The notes under the pieces are model-generated. The model was given only the letters and a program-made list of their open reading frames with translations. It made no database searches and was not told the origin of the DNA. A stretch of 64,000 nucleotides of DNA, taken from the NCBI RefSeq assembly GCF_009913435.1, contig NZ_CP047895.1, forward strand, positions 1,992,501-2,056,500. Direction: 5' to 3'. Positions 24,739 to 34,932 of this stretch are shown here, piece after piece; the stretch's first letter is position 1, and every line of letters starts with the position of its first letter. A program made the translations under genes and the position numbers. The DNA is from Sphingomonas changnyeongensis. GTDB lineage: Bacteria > Pseudomonadota > Alphaproteobacteria > Sphingomonadales > Sphingomonadaceae.

Positions 24739-24818
24739 GACCGCGGGGCGCGGATATCGCCCCGCCGGTCAGGGATGAAGGGCGCGGCCATCGCCATCGG
24801 GGCGGTGGCCGCGCCTTT
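24739..24818 (+). terminator. Two consecutive hairpins after tig
   Basis: The first hairpin (24739-24770) pairs gaccgcggggcg with cgccccgccggtc, with one bulge. The second (24781-24815) is a perfect 10-bp stem, ggcgcggcca/tggccgcgcc, followed by ttt. Either may end the tig transcript. The U tract is short, so strength is uncertain. Confidence 0.5.
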
Positions 24819-24894
24819 GCCGTTTCGGGGGGATGATTTTGGCGCTGGCAAGCGGCCCTTTACCATTTGGCGAGCGGCGCAGCGGCAAGGGGGG

Positions 24895-24923
24895 CTTGAA
24901 CGTGCGGTCCTTTCCTCCGATGT
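24895..24923 (+). promoter_or_regulatory. RpoH-like promoter for clpP
   Basis: The element cttgaa, a 17-bp spacer and cgatgt lies 41 bp before the clpP start. The -35 matches the heat-shock consensus CTTGAA; the -10 is weak. ClpP is a known RpoH-regulated gene in alphaproteobacteria, which supports the call. Confidence 0.35.
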
Positions 24924-24963
24924 AGGACCGGCTAACGACCTTCAGTCCAAGGACGCATTTCAC

Positions 24964-25614
24964 ATGAACAACCCGTTCTCGAACGGCCAGATCCACGACG
25001 CGCTCGTTCCGATCGTTATCGAGCAGTCGAACCGCGGCGAGCGCAGCTTCGATATTTTCTCGCGGCTGCTGCGCGAGCGGATCGTGTTCGTGACCGGCCC
25101 GATCGAGGACAATATGGCCTCGCTGATCACCGCCCAGCTGCTCTTTCTTGAATCGGAAAATCCCAAGAAAGACATCTACATGTACATCAACTCGCCGGGC
25201 GGCGTGGTGACGGCGGGCATGGCGATCCACGACACGATGCAGTATATCCGGCCCAAGGTGAACACCGTGTGCATCGGCCAGGCGGCGTCGATGGGCAGCT
25301 TCCTGCTGGCAGCCGGCGAGCCGGGCATGCGCATCGCGCTCACCAATGCGCGGATCATGATCCACCAGCCCTCGGGCGGCGCGCAGGGCCAGGCGACCGA
25401 TATCGAGATCCAGGCAAAGGAAATCCTGCGCATCCGGGCGCGGATGAACGAGCTTTATGCCAAATATACCGGCCAGCCGATCGAGGTGGTCAACGACTCG
25501 ATGGAGCGCGACAAGTTCCTGTCGGCCGACGAGGCCAAGACGTTCGGGCTGATCGACCAGGTGTTCGACAAGCGACCGAGCCCGGCGGAAGAGCCGGGTC
25601 AGGCGGCCGCCTGA
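24964..25614 (+). CDS. clpP: ATP-dependent Clp protease proteolytic subunit
   Basis: This 216-residue serine peptidase forms the barrel of ClpXP and ClpAP. The catalytic Ser109 is in [12 protein letters not shown] and His134 in IMIHQPSGG, with the oxyanion-loop glycines in [10 protein letters not shown]. The start ATG 24964 gives the family-typical [22 protein letters not shown] after a short propeptide. A longer in-frame reading upstream is not conserved. aagga lies about 12 bp before the ATG. It is followed by clpX and lon, a standard alphaproteobacterial block. Confidence 0.97.
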   Translation: MNNPFSNGQIHDALVPIVIEQSNRGERSFDIFSRLLRERIVFVTGPIEDNMASLITAQLLFLESENPKKDIYMYINSPGGVVTAGMAIHDTMQYIRPKVNTVCIGQAASMGSFLLAAGEPGMRIALTNARIMIHQPSGGAQGQATDIEIQAKEILRIRARMNELYAKYTGQPIEVVNDSMERDKFLSADEAKTFGLIDQVFDKRPSPAEEPGQAAA

Positions 25615-25767
25615 CCGCCGCCGCCCCGGCCATGGGGCGCCGCCGGGCCGCGATGCCCGGACCGGCACCCCTGCGCGGGGCGGAGGCTTTCCGGCCCGGC
25701 ATCCGGGTGCGGCACCCTGCCTACGTGGCAGCGGATCGGCTGGCAGAGGTGCCGGGAACGGGGCCGG

Positions 25768-25804
25768 ACATTCGGCCCCGAACATTCGGCCCCGAACATT
25801 GGGC
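25768..25804 (+). repeat. 14-bp tandem repeat before clpX
   Basis: Two perfect copies of acattcggccccga (25768-25781, 25782-25795) and a partial third lie in the 263-bp clpP-clpX gap. No gene is seen in this gap. The repeats sit about 75 bp before clpX, so they may be part of its leader. Confidence 0.8.
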
Positions 25805-25877
25805 ATTGTGGTTTTATCGAAGAGGTGGCTAACATGCCGCCTGCGCAAGCGGCCAGTTTTGGCCCGAAGGATGATGT

Positions 25878-27140
<1,263 letters not shown>

Positions 27141-27180
27141 TCCTGTCCGCATCCGGCCCGCCAGGGCCGGCGGCATGATG

Positions 27181-27208
27181 GAGGCGGCCCTGCCGGGCCG
27201 CCTCTTTT
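27181..27208 (+). terminator. Intrinsic terminator after clpX
   Basis: A perfect 10-bp stem (gaggcggccc/gggccgcctc) with loop tgcc is followed by tttt. It lies 40 bp after the clpX stop. Confidence 0.7.
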
Positions 27209-27261
27209 CGTCTGTGCGCGCCCGGCGGGGCGGGCGTGCAGGCGCAAGAAGGTGCCATGGA

Positions 27262-27289
27262 TTGATGCCGGCCGATCCGGCCCCATATA
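27262..27289 (+). promoter_or_regulatory. RpoH (heat-shock) promoter for lon
   Basis: A -35 ttgatg (27262-27267), a 13-bp spacer and a -10 ccccatata (27281-27289) lie 34 bp before the lon ATG. The -10 fits the sigma-32 consensus CCCCATNTA at every position. Lon is a classic heat-shock protein, and a terminator separates it from clpX, so a dedicated promoter is expected. Confidence 0.6.
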
Positions 27290-27323
27290 AGTCCTGTAAA
27301 CGCCTTGAGGCGTAACCGGAGCC

Positions 27324-29732
27324 ATGATGACCCAAAGCTATCCAGTTTTGCCGCTGCGCGACATTGTCGTGTTTCCGCACATGATCGTGCCCCTGTTCGT
27401 GGGGCGCGAAAAGTCTGTGGCGGCGCTTGAGCGGGCGATGGCGGCCGACAAGCAGATCTTCCTTGTCGCGCAGCTCGACCCGGCGAATGACGATCCCGAC
27501 CGCGATGATCTGTATGATCTGGGCGTGCTGGCGACCGTGCTGCAGCTGCTGAAGCTGCCGGACGGCACCGTCCGCGTGCTTGTCGAGGGCAAGCAGCGCG
27601 CGACGCTCGACACGCTGTCGCGCGACGGCGAGCATCTGAACGCCAGCGTCACCCTGACCGAAGAGCCGGAGGTGAGCGGCGTCGAGGCCAAGGCGCTGAT
27701 GCGCTCGGTCGTCGAGCAGTTCGAGAATTATGCCAAGCTCAACCGCAAGCTGCCGGCCGAGACGGCGGTGCAGCTGGCCGATATCGACGATGCGTCGCGG
27801 CTGGCCGATGCGGTTGCCGCCAACATCACGATCAAGGTTGCCGACAAGCAGTCGCTGCTTGTCGAGCTCGATCCGGCCAAGCGGCTGGAGATGGTGTTCG
27901 CCTTCATGGAGGGCGAGCTGGGCGTGCTTCAGGTCGAGAAGAAGATCCGCAGCCGCGTCAAGCGTCAGATGGAGAAGACGCAGCGCGAATATTATCTGAA
28001 CGAGCAGCTGAAGGCGATCCAGCGCGAGCTGGGCAATGAGAGCGAGGAGGATGGCGACGAGATCGCCGAACTCACGCAGAAGATCGCCAAGCTCAAACTG
28101 TCGAAGGAAGCGCGCGCCAAGGCCGGGGCGGAGCTGAAAAAGCTCAAGACCATGGCCCCAATGTCGGCCGAGGCGACGGTCGTGCGCAACTATCTGGACG
28201 TGCTGCTGGGCCTGCCCTGGGGCAAGAAGTCCAAGCTCAAGCGCGACATTGCCGAGGCCGAGCGGGTGCTCGACGAGGATCATTACGGCCTTGAAAAGGT
28301 GAAGGAACGGATCGTCGAATATCTCGCGGTCCAGGCCCGCACCAACAAGCTGAAAGGCCCGATCCTGTGCCTGGTCGGTCCGCCGGGTGTCGGCAAGACC
28401 TCGCTTGGCAAGTCGATCGCCCGCGCAACGGGGCGCGAGTTCGTGCGCCAGTCGCTGGGCGGGGTGCGCGACGAGGCCGAGATTCGCGGCCACCGGCGGA
28501 CCTATATCGGCTCGCTGCCCGGCAAGATCGTCACCAACCTGCGCAAGGCCGGCACGTCGAACCCGCTGTTCCTGCTCGATGAAATCGACAAGCTCGGCCA
28601 GGACTTCCGCGGCGATCCGGCGTCGGCGCTGCTCGAGGTGCTGGACCCGGAACAGAATAACAAGTTCCAGGACCATTATCTGGAAATCGATATCGACCTG
28701 TCGGACGTGATGTTCGTCACCACGGCCAACTCGCTCAACCTGCCGCAGCCGCTGCTCGACCGCATGGAGATCATCCGGGTCGAGGGCTATACGGAGGACG
28801 AGAAGGTCGAGATCGCGCAGCGCCATCTGGTGGCCAAGCAGATCGAGGCGCATGGCCTGAAGCCGGGCGAGTTCGCGATTACCGAAGACGGGCTGCGCGC
28901 GCTGATCCGTCATTACACGCGCGAGGCCGGGGTCCGCACGCTGGAGCGCGAGATTGCCAAGCTCGCGCGCAAGGCGCTGCGCCGCATCCTTGAAGGCAAG
29001 ATCGAGGCGGCGACGATCACGCCCGACAATCTGGCCGAATATGCCGGCGTCCGCCGCTTCCGCCACGGCGTTGGCGAGGAGGAGAACCAGATCGGCGCGG
29101 TGACCGGGCTGGCCTGGACCGAAGTCGGCGGCGAGCTGCTGACCATCGAAAGCGTGACCGTGCCCGGCAAGGGCCAGATCCGCACGACCGGCAAGCTGGG
29201 CGAGGTGATGCAGGAATCGGTGCAAGCCGCGTTCAGCTTCGTCCGCGCCCGCAGCCCGGCCTATGGCATCAAGCCCAGCCTGTTCGCGCGCAAGGACATC
29301 CACATCCACCTGCCCGAAGGGGCGGTGCCCAAGGATGGCCCGTCGGCAGGCATCGGCATGGTGACCTCGATCGTCTCGACGCTGACCGGGGTTCCGGTGC
29401 GCCGCGAGGTGGCGATGACCGGCGAGGTCACGCTGCGGGGCCGGGTGCTGCCCATCGGCGGCCTCAAGGAAAAGCTGCTGGCGGCGCTGCGCGGCGGGAT
29501 CACCACGGTGTTCATCCCGCAGGAAAATGAGAAGGATCTGGCCGACATCCCGGCCAATATCCGCGACGGGCTGACCATCGTGCCGGTCACCCATGTCGAT
29601 CAGGTGCTGGCCGGTGCACTCGCTGCGCCGCTGACCCCGATTGAATGGACCGAGGCCGACGAACTGGCCGCCCAGCCGCCGGTGGCGGTCGCCTCCGCGC
29701 TGGGCGAGGGCGATCCCGCCGTCCGCCACTGA
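27324..29732 (+). CDS. lon: ATP-dependent Lon protease
   Basis: This 802-residue LonA has an N-terminal substrate-binding domain ([20 protein letters not shown]), a coiled-coil segment (about 190-280), an AAA+ domain with Walker [10 protein letters not shown], and a C-terminal protease domain with the Ser674-Lys717 dyad ([25 protein letters not shown]). It degrades misfolded and regulatory proteins. Two ATG codons lie together at 27324 and 27327; the first is taken. The promoter before it appears heat-shock type. Confidence 0.98.
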   Translation: MMTQSYPVLPLRDIVVFPHMIVPLFVGREKSVAALERAMAADKQIFLVAQLDPANDDPDRDDLYDLGVLATVLQLLKLPDGTVRVLVEGKQRATLDTLSRDGEHLNASVTLTEEPEVSGVEAKALMRSVVEQFENYAKLNRKLPAETAVQLADIDDASRLADAVAANITIKVADKQSLLVELDPAKRLEMVFAFMEGELGVLQVEKKIRSRVKRQMEKTQREYYLNEQLKAIQRELGNESEEDGDEIAELTQKIAKLKLSKEARAKAGAELKKLKTMAPMSAEATVVRNYLDVLLGLPWGKKSKLKRDIAEAERVLDEDHYGLEKVKERIVEYLAVQARTNKLKGPILCLVGPPGVGKTSLGKSIARATGREFVRQSLGGVRDEAEIRGHRRTYIGSLPGKIVTNLRKAGTSNPLFLLDEIDKLGQDFRGDPASALLEVLDPEQNNKFQDHYLEIDIDLSDVMFVTTANSLNLPQPLLDRMEIIRVEGYTEDEKVEIAQRHLVAKQIEAHGLKPGEFAITEDGLRALIRHYTREAGVRTLEREIAKLARKALRRILEGKIEAATITPDNLAEYAGVRRFRHGVGEEENQIGAVTGLAWTEVGGELLTIESVTVPGKGQIRTTGKLGEVMQESVQAAFSFVRARSPAYGIKPSLFARKDIHIHLPEGAVPKDGPSAGIGMVTSIVSTLTGVPVRREVAMTGEVTLRGRVLPIGGLKEKLLAALRGGITTVFIPQENEKDLADIPANIRDGLTIVPVTHVDQVLAGALAAPLTPIEWTEADELAAQPPVAVASALGEGDPAVRH

Positions 29733-29981
29733 GGTTGGGGCTGAGGCTGAGGCGGGTCAGGTGCGGGGCGGCAATCATGGTGCCGCCCTGCCACCGGTTA
29801 CCGCCCTGGCGCCCAGCCTCCCGACAGTTCGTCGTCCGCCAGTGCGGATCACGCGGGTTTTGCCGTGATTGGTCGTTGACGCCGGGGGCCGGCTTCTTCT
29901 TAGTGGCCCGCCGGTAGCCAGCTTGGCCCGATTCCGATGCAGGCGCTGCCTTGGCGCGCCAGAAAAGGGGACGAGTATCAA

Positions 29982-30257
29982 ATGAACAAACAGGAACTGA
30001 TCGGCGCAGTTGCCGAAACCGCGGGCCTGACCCGCGGCGATGCCGTCAAAGCGGTCGAGGCCGTGTTCGACACCATTTCCGCCGCGCTCAAGAAGGGCGA
30101 CGAAGTCCGCCTCGTCGGCTTCGGCACCTTCACCGTGACGCGGCGCAAGGCGTCGACCGGCCGCAACCCGCGCACCGGCGAGCCGATGTCGATCAAGGAA
30201 TCGTCGCAGCCCAAGTTCAAGGCGGGCAAGACGCTCAAGGATGCGTGCAACGTCTGA
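29982..30257 (+). CDS. hupB: DNA-binding protein HU
   Basis: HU here has 91 residues and bends and compacts DNA as a dimer. It begins MNKQELIGAVAETAGLTRGD and contains the family signature GFGTFTVTRRKASTGRNPRTGE. It is the usual neighbour of lon in proteobacteria. In the 249-bp gap before it, ttgacg at 29876 with ttagtg 18 bp later could be a sigma-70-type promoter. The start at 29982 gives the standard N-terminus. Confidence 0.97.
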   Translation: MNKQELIGAVAETAGLTRGDAVKAVEAVFDTISAALKKGDEVRLVGFGTFTVTRRKASTGRNPRTGEPMSIKESSQPKFKAGKTLKDACNV

Positions 30258-30342
30258 CCGGTGACGCATTTTCAGGCCCGGAACATGTTTTCCGGTCTGG
30301 ACAGGGGCGAGGGAGCGCCCTAAAGGCGTCGCTCCACAGCGT

Positions 30343-30417
30343 GGGCGCGTAGCTCAGTGGTAGAGCACTGTGTTCACACCGCAGGGGTCGCAAGTTCAAT
30401 CCTTGCCGCGCCCACCA
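30343..30417 (+). tRNA. tRNA-Val (anticodon CAC)
   Basis: A 75-base tRNA with acceptor gggcgcg/cgcgccc, D-arm gctcagtggtagagc, anticodon stem ctgtg/cgcag enclosing CAC at 30375-30377, T-arm gttcaatcc, and an encoded CCA. It decodes GUG. It follows hupB by 85 bp with no clear separate promoter, so cotranscription with hupB is possible. Confidence 0.96.
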
Positions 30418-30418
30418 T

Positions 30419-30454
30419 CAAAAACCCCGGAAGCCGGTGCTTCCGGGGTTTTTT
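30419..30454 (+). terminator. Intrinsic terminator after tRNA-Val
   Basis: A 14-bp perfect stem (aaaaccccggaagc/gcttccggggtttt) with loop cggt ends in a T run. It begins immediately after the tRNA CCA end. Confidence 0.9.
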
Positions 30455-30500
30455 GCTGTGTCGGGCATTTCGGGTCAGGGCCTGACGGCGATGCTGACGG

Positions 30501-31022
30501 TCAGGCGGCAAGGCTGCCGGGCGTGACCGGCTCGGCCATCTCATTGTCGCGGCCCAGCTCGTCGACGATGCGTTCGAGCAGGTGGATGAGCAGCGGCTTG
30601 TGATATTCGCCCACCACGTCGTCGAGCAGCCGGTCTACGGCATCGGCATGGGCGGCCAGCTGGTCCAGATACGCGCCGCCTGTCGGCGTCAGGTGCAGAT
30701 GATAGGCGCGCCGGTCCGACTGGGAGCGCTGCCGGACGATCAGCCCGTCATGCTCGAGCGCCCGGATTGCCGGGGTCAGGGTGGATTTGTCGCGCCCGGT
30801 CGCCTGGCTGAGCGCGGTCTGGTTGAGGCCGGGATTGTCGGCGATCAGTGACAGGATCGCATAATGGCCGGGGTTGAGGCCGTCATCGCCAATCCTGCGG
30901 GCAAATGCCTGAAACGAGACATCATGTGCGCGCCGCAACTGAAAGCCGATATGGGTTCTGAGCCCGCCCAGCTTCACTTTATCGCCGCCGCCATCCGGCA
31001 ACATTGCTTGCCCGTTCGACAT
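30501..31022 (-). CDS. MarR-family transcriptional regulator
   Basis: This 173-residue winged-helix repressor has the MarR core NQTALSQATGRDKSTLTPAIRALEHDG, DNA-binding wing RQRSQSDRRAYHLHLTPTG, and long dimerisation helices at both ends. The ATG at 31022 has ggag seven bases upstream and is preferred to a codon 66 bp earlier. A small AT-rich stretch (ttaactatag, about 31089-31098) may hold its promoter. The ligand and targets are unknown; its nearest neighbours are not obviously regulated by it. Confidence 0.85.
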   Translation of the reverse strand: MSNGQAMLPDGGGDKVKLGGLRTHIGFQLRRAHDVSFQAFARRIGDDGLNPGHYAILSLIADNPGLNQTALSQATGRDKSTLTPAIRALEHDGLIVRQRSQSDRRAYHLHLTPTGGAYLDQLAAHADAVDRLLDDVVGEYHKPLLIHLLERIVDELGRDNEMAEPVTPGSLAA

Positions 31023-31228
31023 CTGTTTCTCCGCCCCAGGGCACGCCTGTCCGATCTGGTCCGCCGGTTGCGGCCCGCCCCCTGACATTAACTATAGAAG
31101 ATGTTTTGTGCGGTGCCACGGGAATCGGCGAAAGCGTGGACGGGAAGGCGCAATCCTTTGCGCGTGTTGCATCGCAAAACCGGCGGGATGGGGCCTGCCA
31201 GAGCGTGCTCAGCCCCTGCGGCAACAGG

Positions 31229-31912
31229 TCAGAGGCGGATCACCAGCTGTGACCAGAAGATATGGTCCATCGCATCTTCGCCACGGCGGCGGACATATTG
31301 GTTCAGATAGCCGGGCTCGAACGAAATGCTGCGCGTGACCGGGATGTTGAGCCCGATCTGGTTGCGCCAGCGGTCGATCCCGGTGCGGAAGCGCGGGGCA
31401 GGGGCGTTGAGGTTGAAAAAACCCTCCGACCACAGGACGAGCGACACGCCATCCTTGCCGCCAAGCGGCAGGTTGGCGCGGATCTGCTGGCGCAGCCGCC
31501 AGCTCATGTCCTCCCCGCTGAACAGCCTTTGCTCGATCCGGCTGCGGCCGAGCAGCTGGATACGGTCGGTGCGGACGATCCGGAACGCTATCTGCTGCCA
31601 GAACCGGTGCTCGTCGCGCAGCCGGGCGGCGGTTCCGGTCGGCACATAGGCATAGCCGGCATGGATCTGGGTCGTGCGGCCGATCTGCCGTCCGATCGCC
31701 GGGCGCAGGATGAACTGGCGCTGGCGCTGCGGCGCTTCACCGATCCGCGCCTGCCCTTCCAACCAGATCAGTGTCTTGCCTGCAATCGGCCCGGTTGCGA
31801 GCGTCGCATACCAGACCTGGGCGACATCATCGGCCGCGCGTGCCGGCGCAGCGGCAAGCAAGAGTGCAGATGCCAGCAGCTTCGCGCCCGTCCTGATCGA
31901 TCGGCCCGTCAT
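31229..31912 (-). CDS. DUF2490-type outer-membrane protein
   Basis: This 227-residue protein has a signal peptide (about residues 1-25, ending APARA). It then shows repeated amphipathic strands with aromatic ends (HAGYAYVP, EHRFWQQIAFR, RLRQQIRANLPL), typical of a small beta-barrel. The final strands end in IFWSQLVIRL, a good C-terminal outer-membrane signature. It matches the DUF2490 family by overall pattern. The role is unknown. Start MTGRSIRT at 31912 is preferred (aaagaag site); an upstream in-frame ATG gives an unlikely longer signal peptide. Confidence 0.75.
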   Translation of the reverse strand: MTGRSIRTGAKLLASALLLAAAPARAADDVAQVWYATLATGPIAGKTLIWLEGQARIGEAPQRQRQFILRPAIGRQIGRTTQIHAGYAYVPTGTAARLRDEHRFWQQIAFRIVRTDRIQLLGRSRIEQRLFSGEDMSWRLRQQIRANLPLGGKDGVSLVLWSEGFFNLNAPAPRFRTGIDRWRNQIGLNIPVTRSISFEPGYLNQYVRRRGEDAMDHIFWSQLVIRL

Positions 31913-31959
31913 GCTTCTTTTATAGCCGCAAAGCCGCCCGGTCGGCGAATCACTGACCA

Positions 31960-32700
31960 TCAGTAGCGCGCGCCGACGAAATACAGGCCGTCGGGCGGCG
32001 CGTTATGGCCAAGCGCCGCCCGATCGCGCGCGGCAAGCGCGGCGGCAAGGTCAGCCGCCGTCCAGCGGCCGTCGCCGACCATGACGAGGCAGCCGACCAT
32101 CGAGCGCACCTGATGGTGGAGGAAGGAGCGCGCCGCGGCATGGACGAGGACGAGATCGGCGTCGCGCTCGACATCCAGCCGGTCGAGCGTCTTGACCGGG
32201 CTGTCGGCCTGGCAATGCACCGAACGGAAGGTGGTGAAATCATGCCGGCCGACAAGGATCTGGGCAGCCGCGTGCATCGCCCCGGCGTCGAGCGGCTGAA
32301 CCACGCGCCATGCCAGCCCGGCCTCGAACGTCAGCGGCGCGCGCCGGTTGACGATCCGGTATTCATAGGACCGGCCGGTGCAGGAAAAACGCGCATGCCA
32401 GTCATCGGGCACGATCCGGCAGTCAATCACCGCCACCGGATCGGGCCGCAGCAGCGCATTGAGCGCCTCCATCAGCCGGAACGGCTCGGGGTGCTTCGTC
32501 ACCAGTTCCAGATGCGCGCGCATCGCCAGCGCATGGACGCCGGCATCGGTGCGCCCGGCGGCATGGACGGTCGCGGCCTCCCCGGTCATGCGTTCGACGG
32601 CGCGCTCGATCGCTTCCTGCACGCTCGGCCCATGCGCCTGGCGCTGCCAGCCCATGAACGGCCGCCCGTCATATTCGATGGTGAGCGCATAACGCGTCAT
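31960..32700 (-). CDS. truA: tRNA pseudouridine synthase A
   Basis: TruA (246 residues) converts U38-U40 of the anticodon arm to pseudouridine. The catalytic aspartate is in [12 protein letters not shown] (Asp in RTDAG). Other family segments are [12 protein letters not shown] near the N-terminus and [13 protein letters not shown]. The start overlaps the fmt stop by 4 bp, so the two are cotranscribed from fmt. Confidence 0.96.
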   Translation of the reverse strand: MTRYALTIEYDGRPFMGWQRQAHGPSVQEAIERAVERMTGEAATVHAAGRTDAGVHALAMRAHLELVTKHPEPFRLMEALNALLRPDPVAVIDCRIVPDDWHARFSCTGRSYEYRIVNRRAPLTFEAGLAWRVVQPLDAGAMHAAAQILVGRHDFTTFRSVHCQADSPVKTLDRLDVERDADLVLVHAAARSFLHHQVRSMVGCLVMVGDGRWTAADLAAALAARDRAALGHNAPPDGLYFVGARY

Positions 32701-33602
32701 CCCAGCATCGTCCCCGGCGCGACGGCAAAGCCGCGCAGCAGATCATCGACGCTCATCGCCGCCCGCCCGGCGCGCTGGACGCGCACCGGCCGCAGCGAAT
32801 CGGCACCGCAGCCGATCAGCAGCCGATCGTCGCCCACCTGGCCGGGTGCGCCGGGCACCGGCTCCACCGCCGCCGACAGGATGCGGATCCGCTCTCCGTT
32901 CAGCTCGAAAAACGCCCCCGGCGCGGGGTTGAAGGCGCGCACCTGACGCTCGGCTGCCACCGCCCCGGCGGCGAAATCCAGCCGCGCCTCGGCCTTGTCG
33001 ATCTTGGCGGCATAGGTGACGCCCTGTTCGGGCTGGGGCAGTGGCGGATGGCCGGGCAGGTCGGCCAGCACCTCGACCATCAGCCGCGCGCCCAGTGCCG
33101 CAAGCTCGGCAGTCAGTTCGCCCGCCGTTTTCCCGGCCACCGGCGTTTGGGTGGTGGCGCGCATCGGCCCGGTGTCCAGCCCCGCTTCCATGTCCATGAT
33201 CGTCACCCCGGTCAGCGCATCGCCGGCCAGGATCGCACGCTGGATCGGCGCCGCGCCGCGCCAGCGCGGCAGCAGCGAGGCATGGACGTTGAGACAGCCG
33301 AACTGCGGCGCCGCCAGGACCGGCCGGGGCAGGATCAGGCCGTAAGCCGCGACGATCGCCGCGTCCGCGCCGAACGCGGCAAAGACCGCCTGTTCCTCCG
33401 CGCCTTTCAGCGACACCGGCGTCAGCACGGCGATGCCCAGTTCGGCGGCGCGGCGGGCGACGGGGGTGGGGGTCAGCGCCTTGCCGCGGCCGGCGGGGCG
33501 GGGCGGCTGGGAATAGACGGCGGCGATGTCGTGCCCGGCAGCGGCCAGCGCATCGAGCGTCGGCACGGCGAAATCGGGGGTTCCCATGAAGATCAGGCGC
33601 AT
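32697..33602 (-). CDS. fmt: Methionyl-tRNA formyltransferase
   Basis: This 301-residue enzyme transfers a formyl group to initiator Met-tRNA. The N-terminal domain [19 protein letters not shown] and the catalytic segment [18 protein letters not shown] (with the His of the SLLP motif) are intact, as is the C-terminal tRNA-binding domain. The ATG at 33602 follows ggagagg. It is divergent from recR. Peptide deformylase, its functional partner, lies 0.7 kb away on the other strand rather than in the usual def-fmt operon. Confidence 0.96.
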   Translation of the reverse strand: MRLIFMGTPDFAVPTLDALAAAGHDIAAVYSQPPRPAGRGKALTPTPVARRAAELGIAVLTPVSLKGAEEQAVFAAFGADAAIVAAYGLILPRPVLAAPQFGCLNVHASLLPRWRGAAPIQRAILAGDALTGVTIMDMEAGLDTGPMRATTQTPVAGKTAGELTAELAALGARLMVEVLADLPGHPPLPQPEQGVTYAAKIDKAEARLDFAAGAVAAERQVRAFNPAPGAFFELNGERIRILSAAVEPVPGAPGQVGDDRLLIGCGADSLRPVRVQRAGRAAMSVDDLLRGFAVAPGTMLG

Positions 33603-33656
33603 GATCCTCTCCAAACCGCTGGCGGCCCGGCGCGCAAGCCCCTATCTGTGCCGCGC

Positions 33657-34253
33657 ATGGCTTCACCCGAGATCGAGGCGCTGGTTCAGGCGCTGGCCCG
33701 CCTGCCGGGCCTCGGCCCGCGATCGGCGCGGCGCGCGGTGCTGCATCTGCTCAAGAAGCGCGAAACAGCGCTGGTGCCGCTGTCCCGCGCGCTGGAGGCG
33801 GTGGAGGCGCGGCTGGCGACCTGCGGCATCTGCGGCAATGTCGACACCAGCGATCCTTGCGCGATCTGCGCCGATCCGCGCCGCGATGCGCGGGCTTTGT
33901 GCGTGGTGGAGGAGGTCGCCGATCTCTGGGCGCTTGACCGGGCGCGGCTGTTCCCCGGCCGCTATCATGTGCTGGGCGGGCGGCTGTCGGCGCTTGATGG
34001 CGTGCGGCCGGAGGATCTGCGCATCGACAGCCTGATCGCGCGGGTGGCGGCGGGCGGCGTCGATGAAGTGGTGCTGGCGATGAACGCCACGCTCGAGGGG
34101 CAGACGACCGCCCATTACATTGCCGAGCGGCTGGAGGGGCATCCGGTGCGGCTGACCCAGCTTGCCCATGGCCTGCCGGTCGGCGGCGAGCTTGACTATC
34201 TGGACGAAGGCACGCTGGCCCAGGCCCTGCGCGCACGGCGGCCGGTGATGTGA
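33657..34253 (+). CDS. recR: Recombination protein RecR
   Basis: RecR (198 residues) works with RecF and RecO in loading RecA at gaps. It has the helix-hairpin-helix start [18 protein letters not shown], a C4 zinc finger [16 protein letters not shown], and a Toprim domain with [12 protein letters not shown]. The start at 33657 gives [10 protein letters not shown]. The fmt and recR starts are 54 bp apart, so both promoters must be compact. Confidence 0.95.
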   Translation: MASPEIEALVQALARLPGLGPRSARRAVLHLLKKRETALVPLSRALEAVEARLATCGICGNVDTSDPCAICADPRRDARALCVVEEVADLWALDRARLFPGRYHVLGGRLSALDGVRPEDLRIDSLIARVAAGGVDEVVLAMNATLEGQTTAHYIAERLEGHPVRLTQLAHGLPVGGELDYLDEGTLAQALRARRPVM

Positions 34254-34314
34254 GCGGGGGGCATGCGGGGCGCGCTTGATTGACCTTTGCCGGGCGCATC
34301 CCTAATTTCGCGCA

Positions 34315-34842
34315 ATGGCCATCCTTCCGATCATCGAAACGCCCGACCCGCGCCTGCGCCAGATCTCGACCCCGGTCGACACGATCGACGACGGGCTGCA
34401 GACCCTGATCGACGACATGTTCGAGACCATGTACGACGCGCCCGGCATCGGCCTGGCGGCGATCCAGGTCGGCGTGGCCAAGCGTCTGCTGGTCATCGAC
34501 CTGCAGGAGGAAGAGGATGCGGACGGCAAGCCGGTCAAGGCGCCGCGCGTGTTCATCAACCCGGAAATCCTTGAAACCTCCGAAGACCTGCAGGTCTATT
34601 CGGAAGGCTGCCTGTCGGTGCCCGAGCAGTTCGCCGATGTCGAGCGGCCGGCGGTGATCCGCGCCCGCTGGCAGGAGCGTGACGGCACTGTTCGCGAGGA
34701 GCAGCTGGACGGGCTGCTCGCCATCTGTCTGCAGCATGAGATGGACCATCTGAACGGCGTGCTGTTCATCGACCATCTGTCGCGGCTGAAGCGCGAGATG
34801 GTGCTGAAAAAGCTCGCCAAGATCCGCCAGCACGCTGCCTGA
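34315..34842 (+). CDS. def: Peptide deformylase
   Basis: This 175-residue metallohydrolase removes the N-formyl group from nascent proteins. The three conserved motifs are all present: GIGLAAIQVG, EGCLSVP with metal ligand Cys99, and QHEMDHLNG with His141, Glu142 and His145. The start ATG at 34315 gives the standard MAILPIIETPDPRLRQ. It lies 61 bp after recR on the same strand. Confidence 0.97.
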   Translation: MAILPIIETPDPRLRQISTPVDTIDDGLQTLIDDMFETMYDAPGIGLAAIQVGVAKRLLVIDLQEEEDADGKPVKAPRVFINPEILETSEDLQVYSEGCLSVPEQFADVERPAVIRARWQERDGTVREEQLDGLLAICLQHEMDHLNGVLFIDHLSRLKREMVLKKLAKIRQHAA

Positions 34843-34932
34843 GCCGGTTTTCCGCCGGGCCGGGCCGGGCCGCTTGCCCGGCGCGGAAGCTTTGGCTAAG
34901 TTCGCCTTTCGTTCCGTTGGGGAGAAGGGCTT

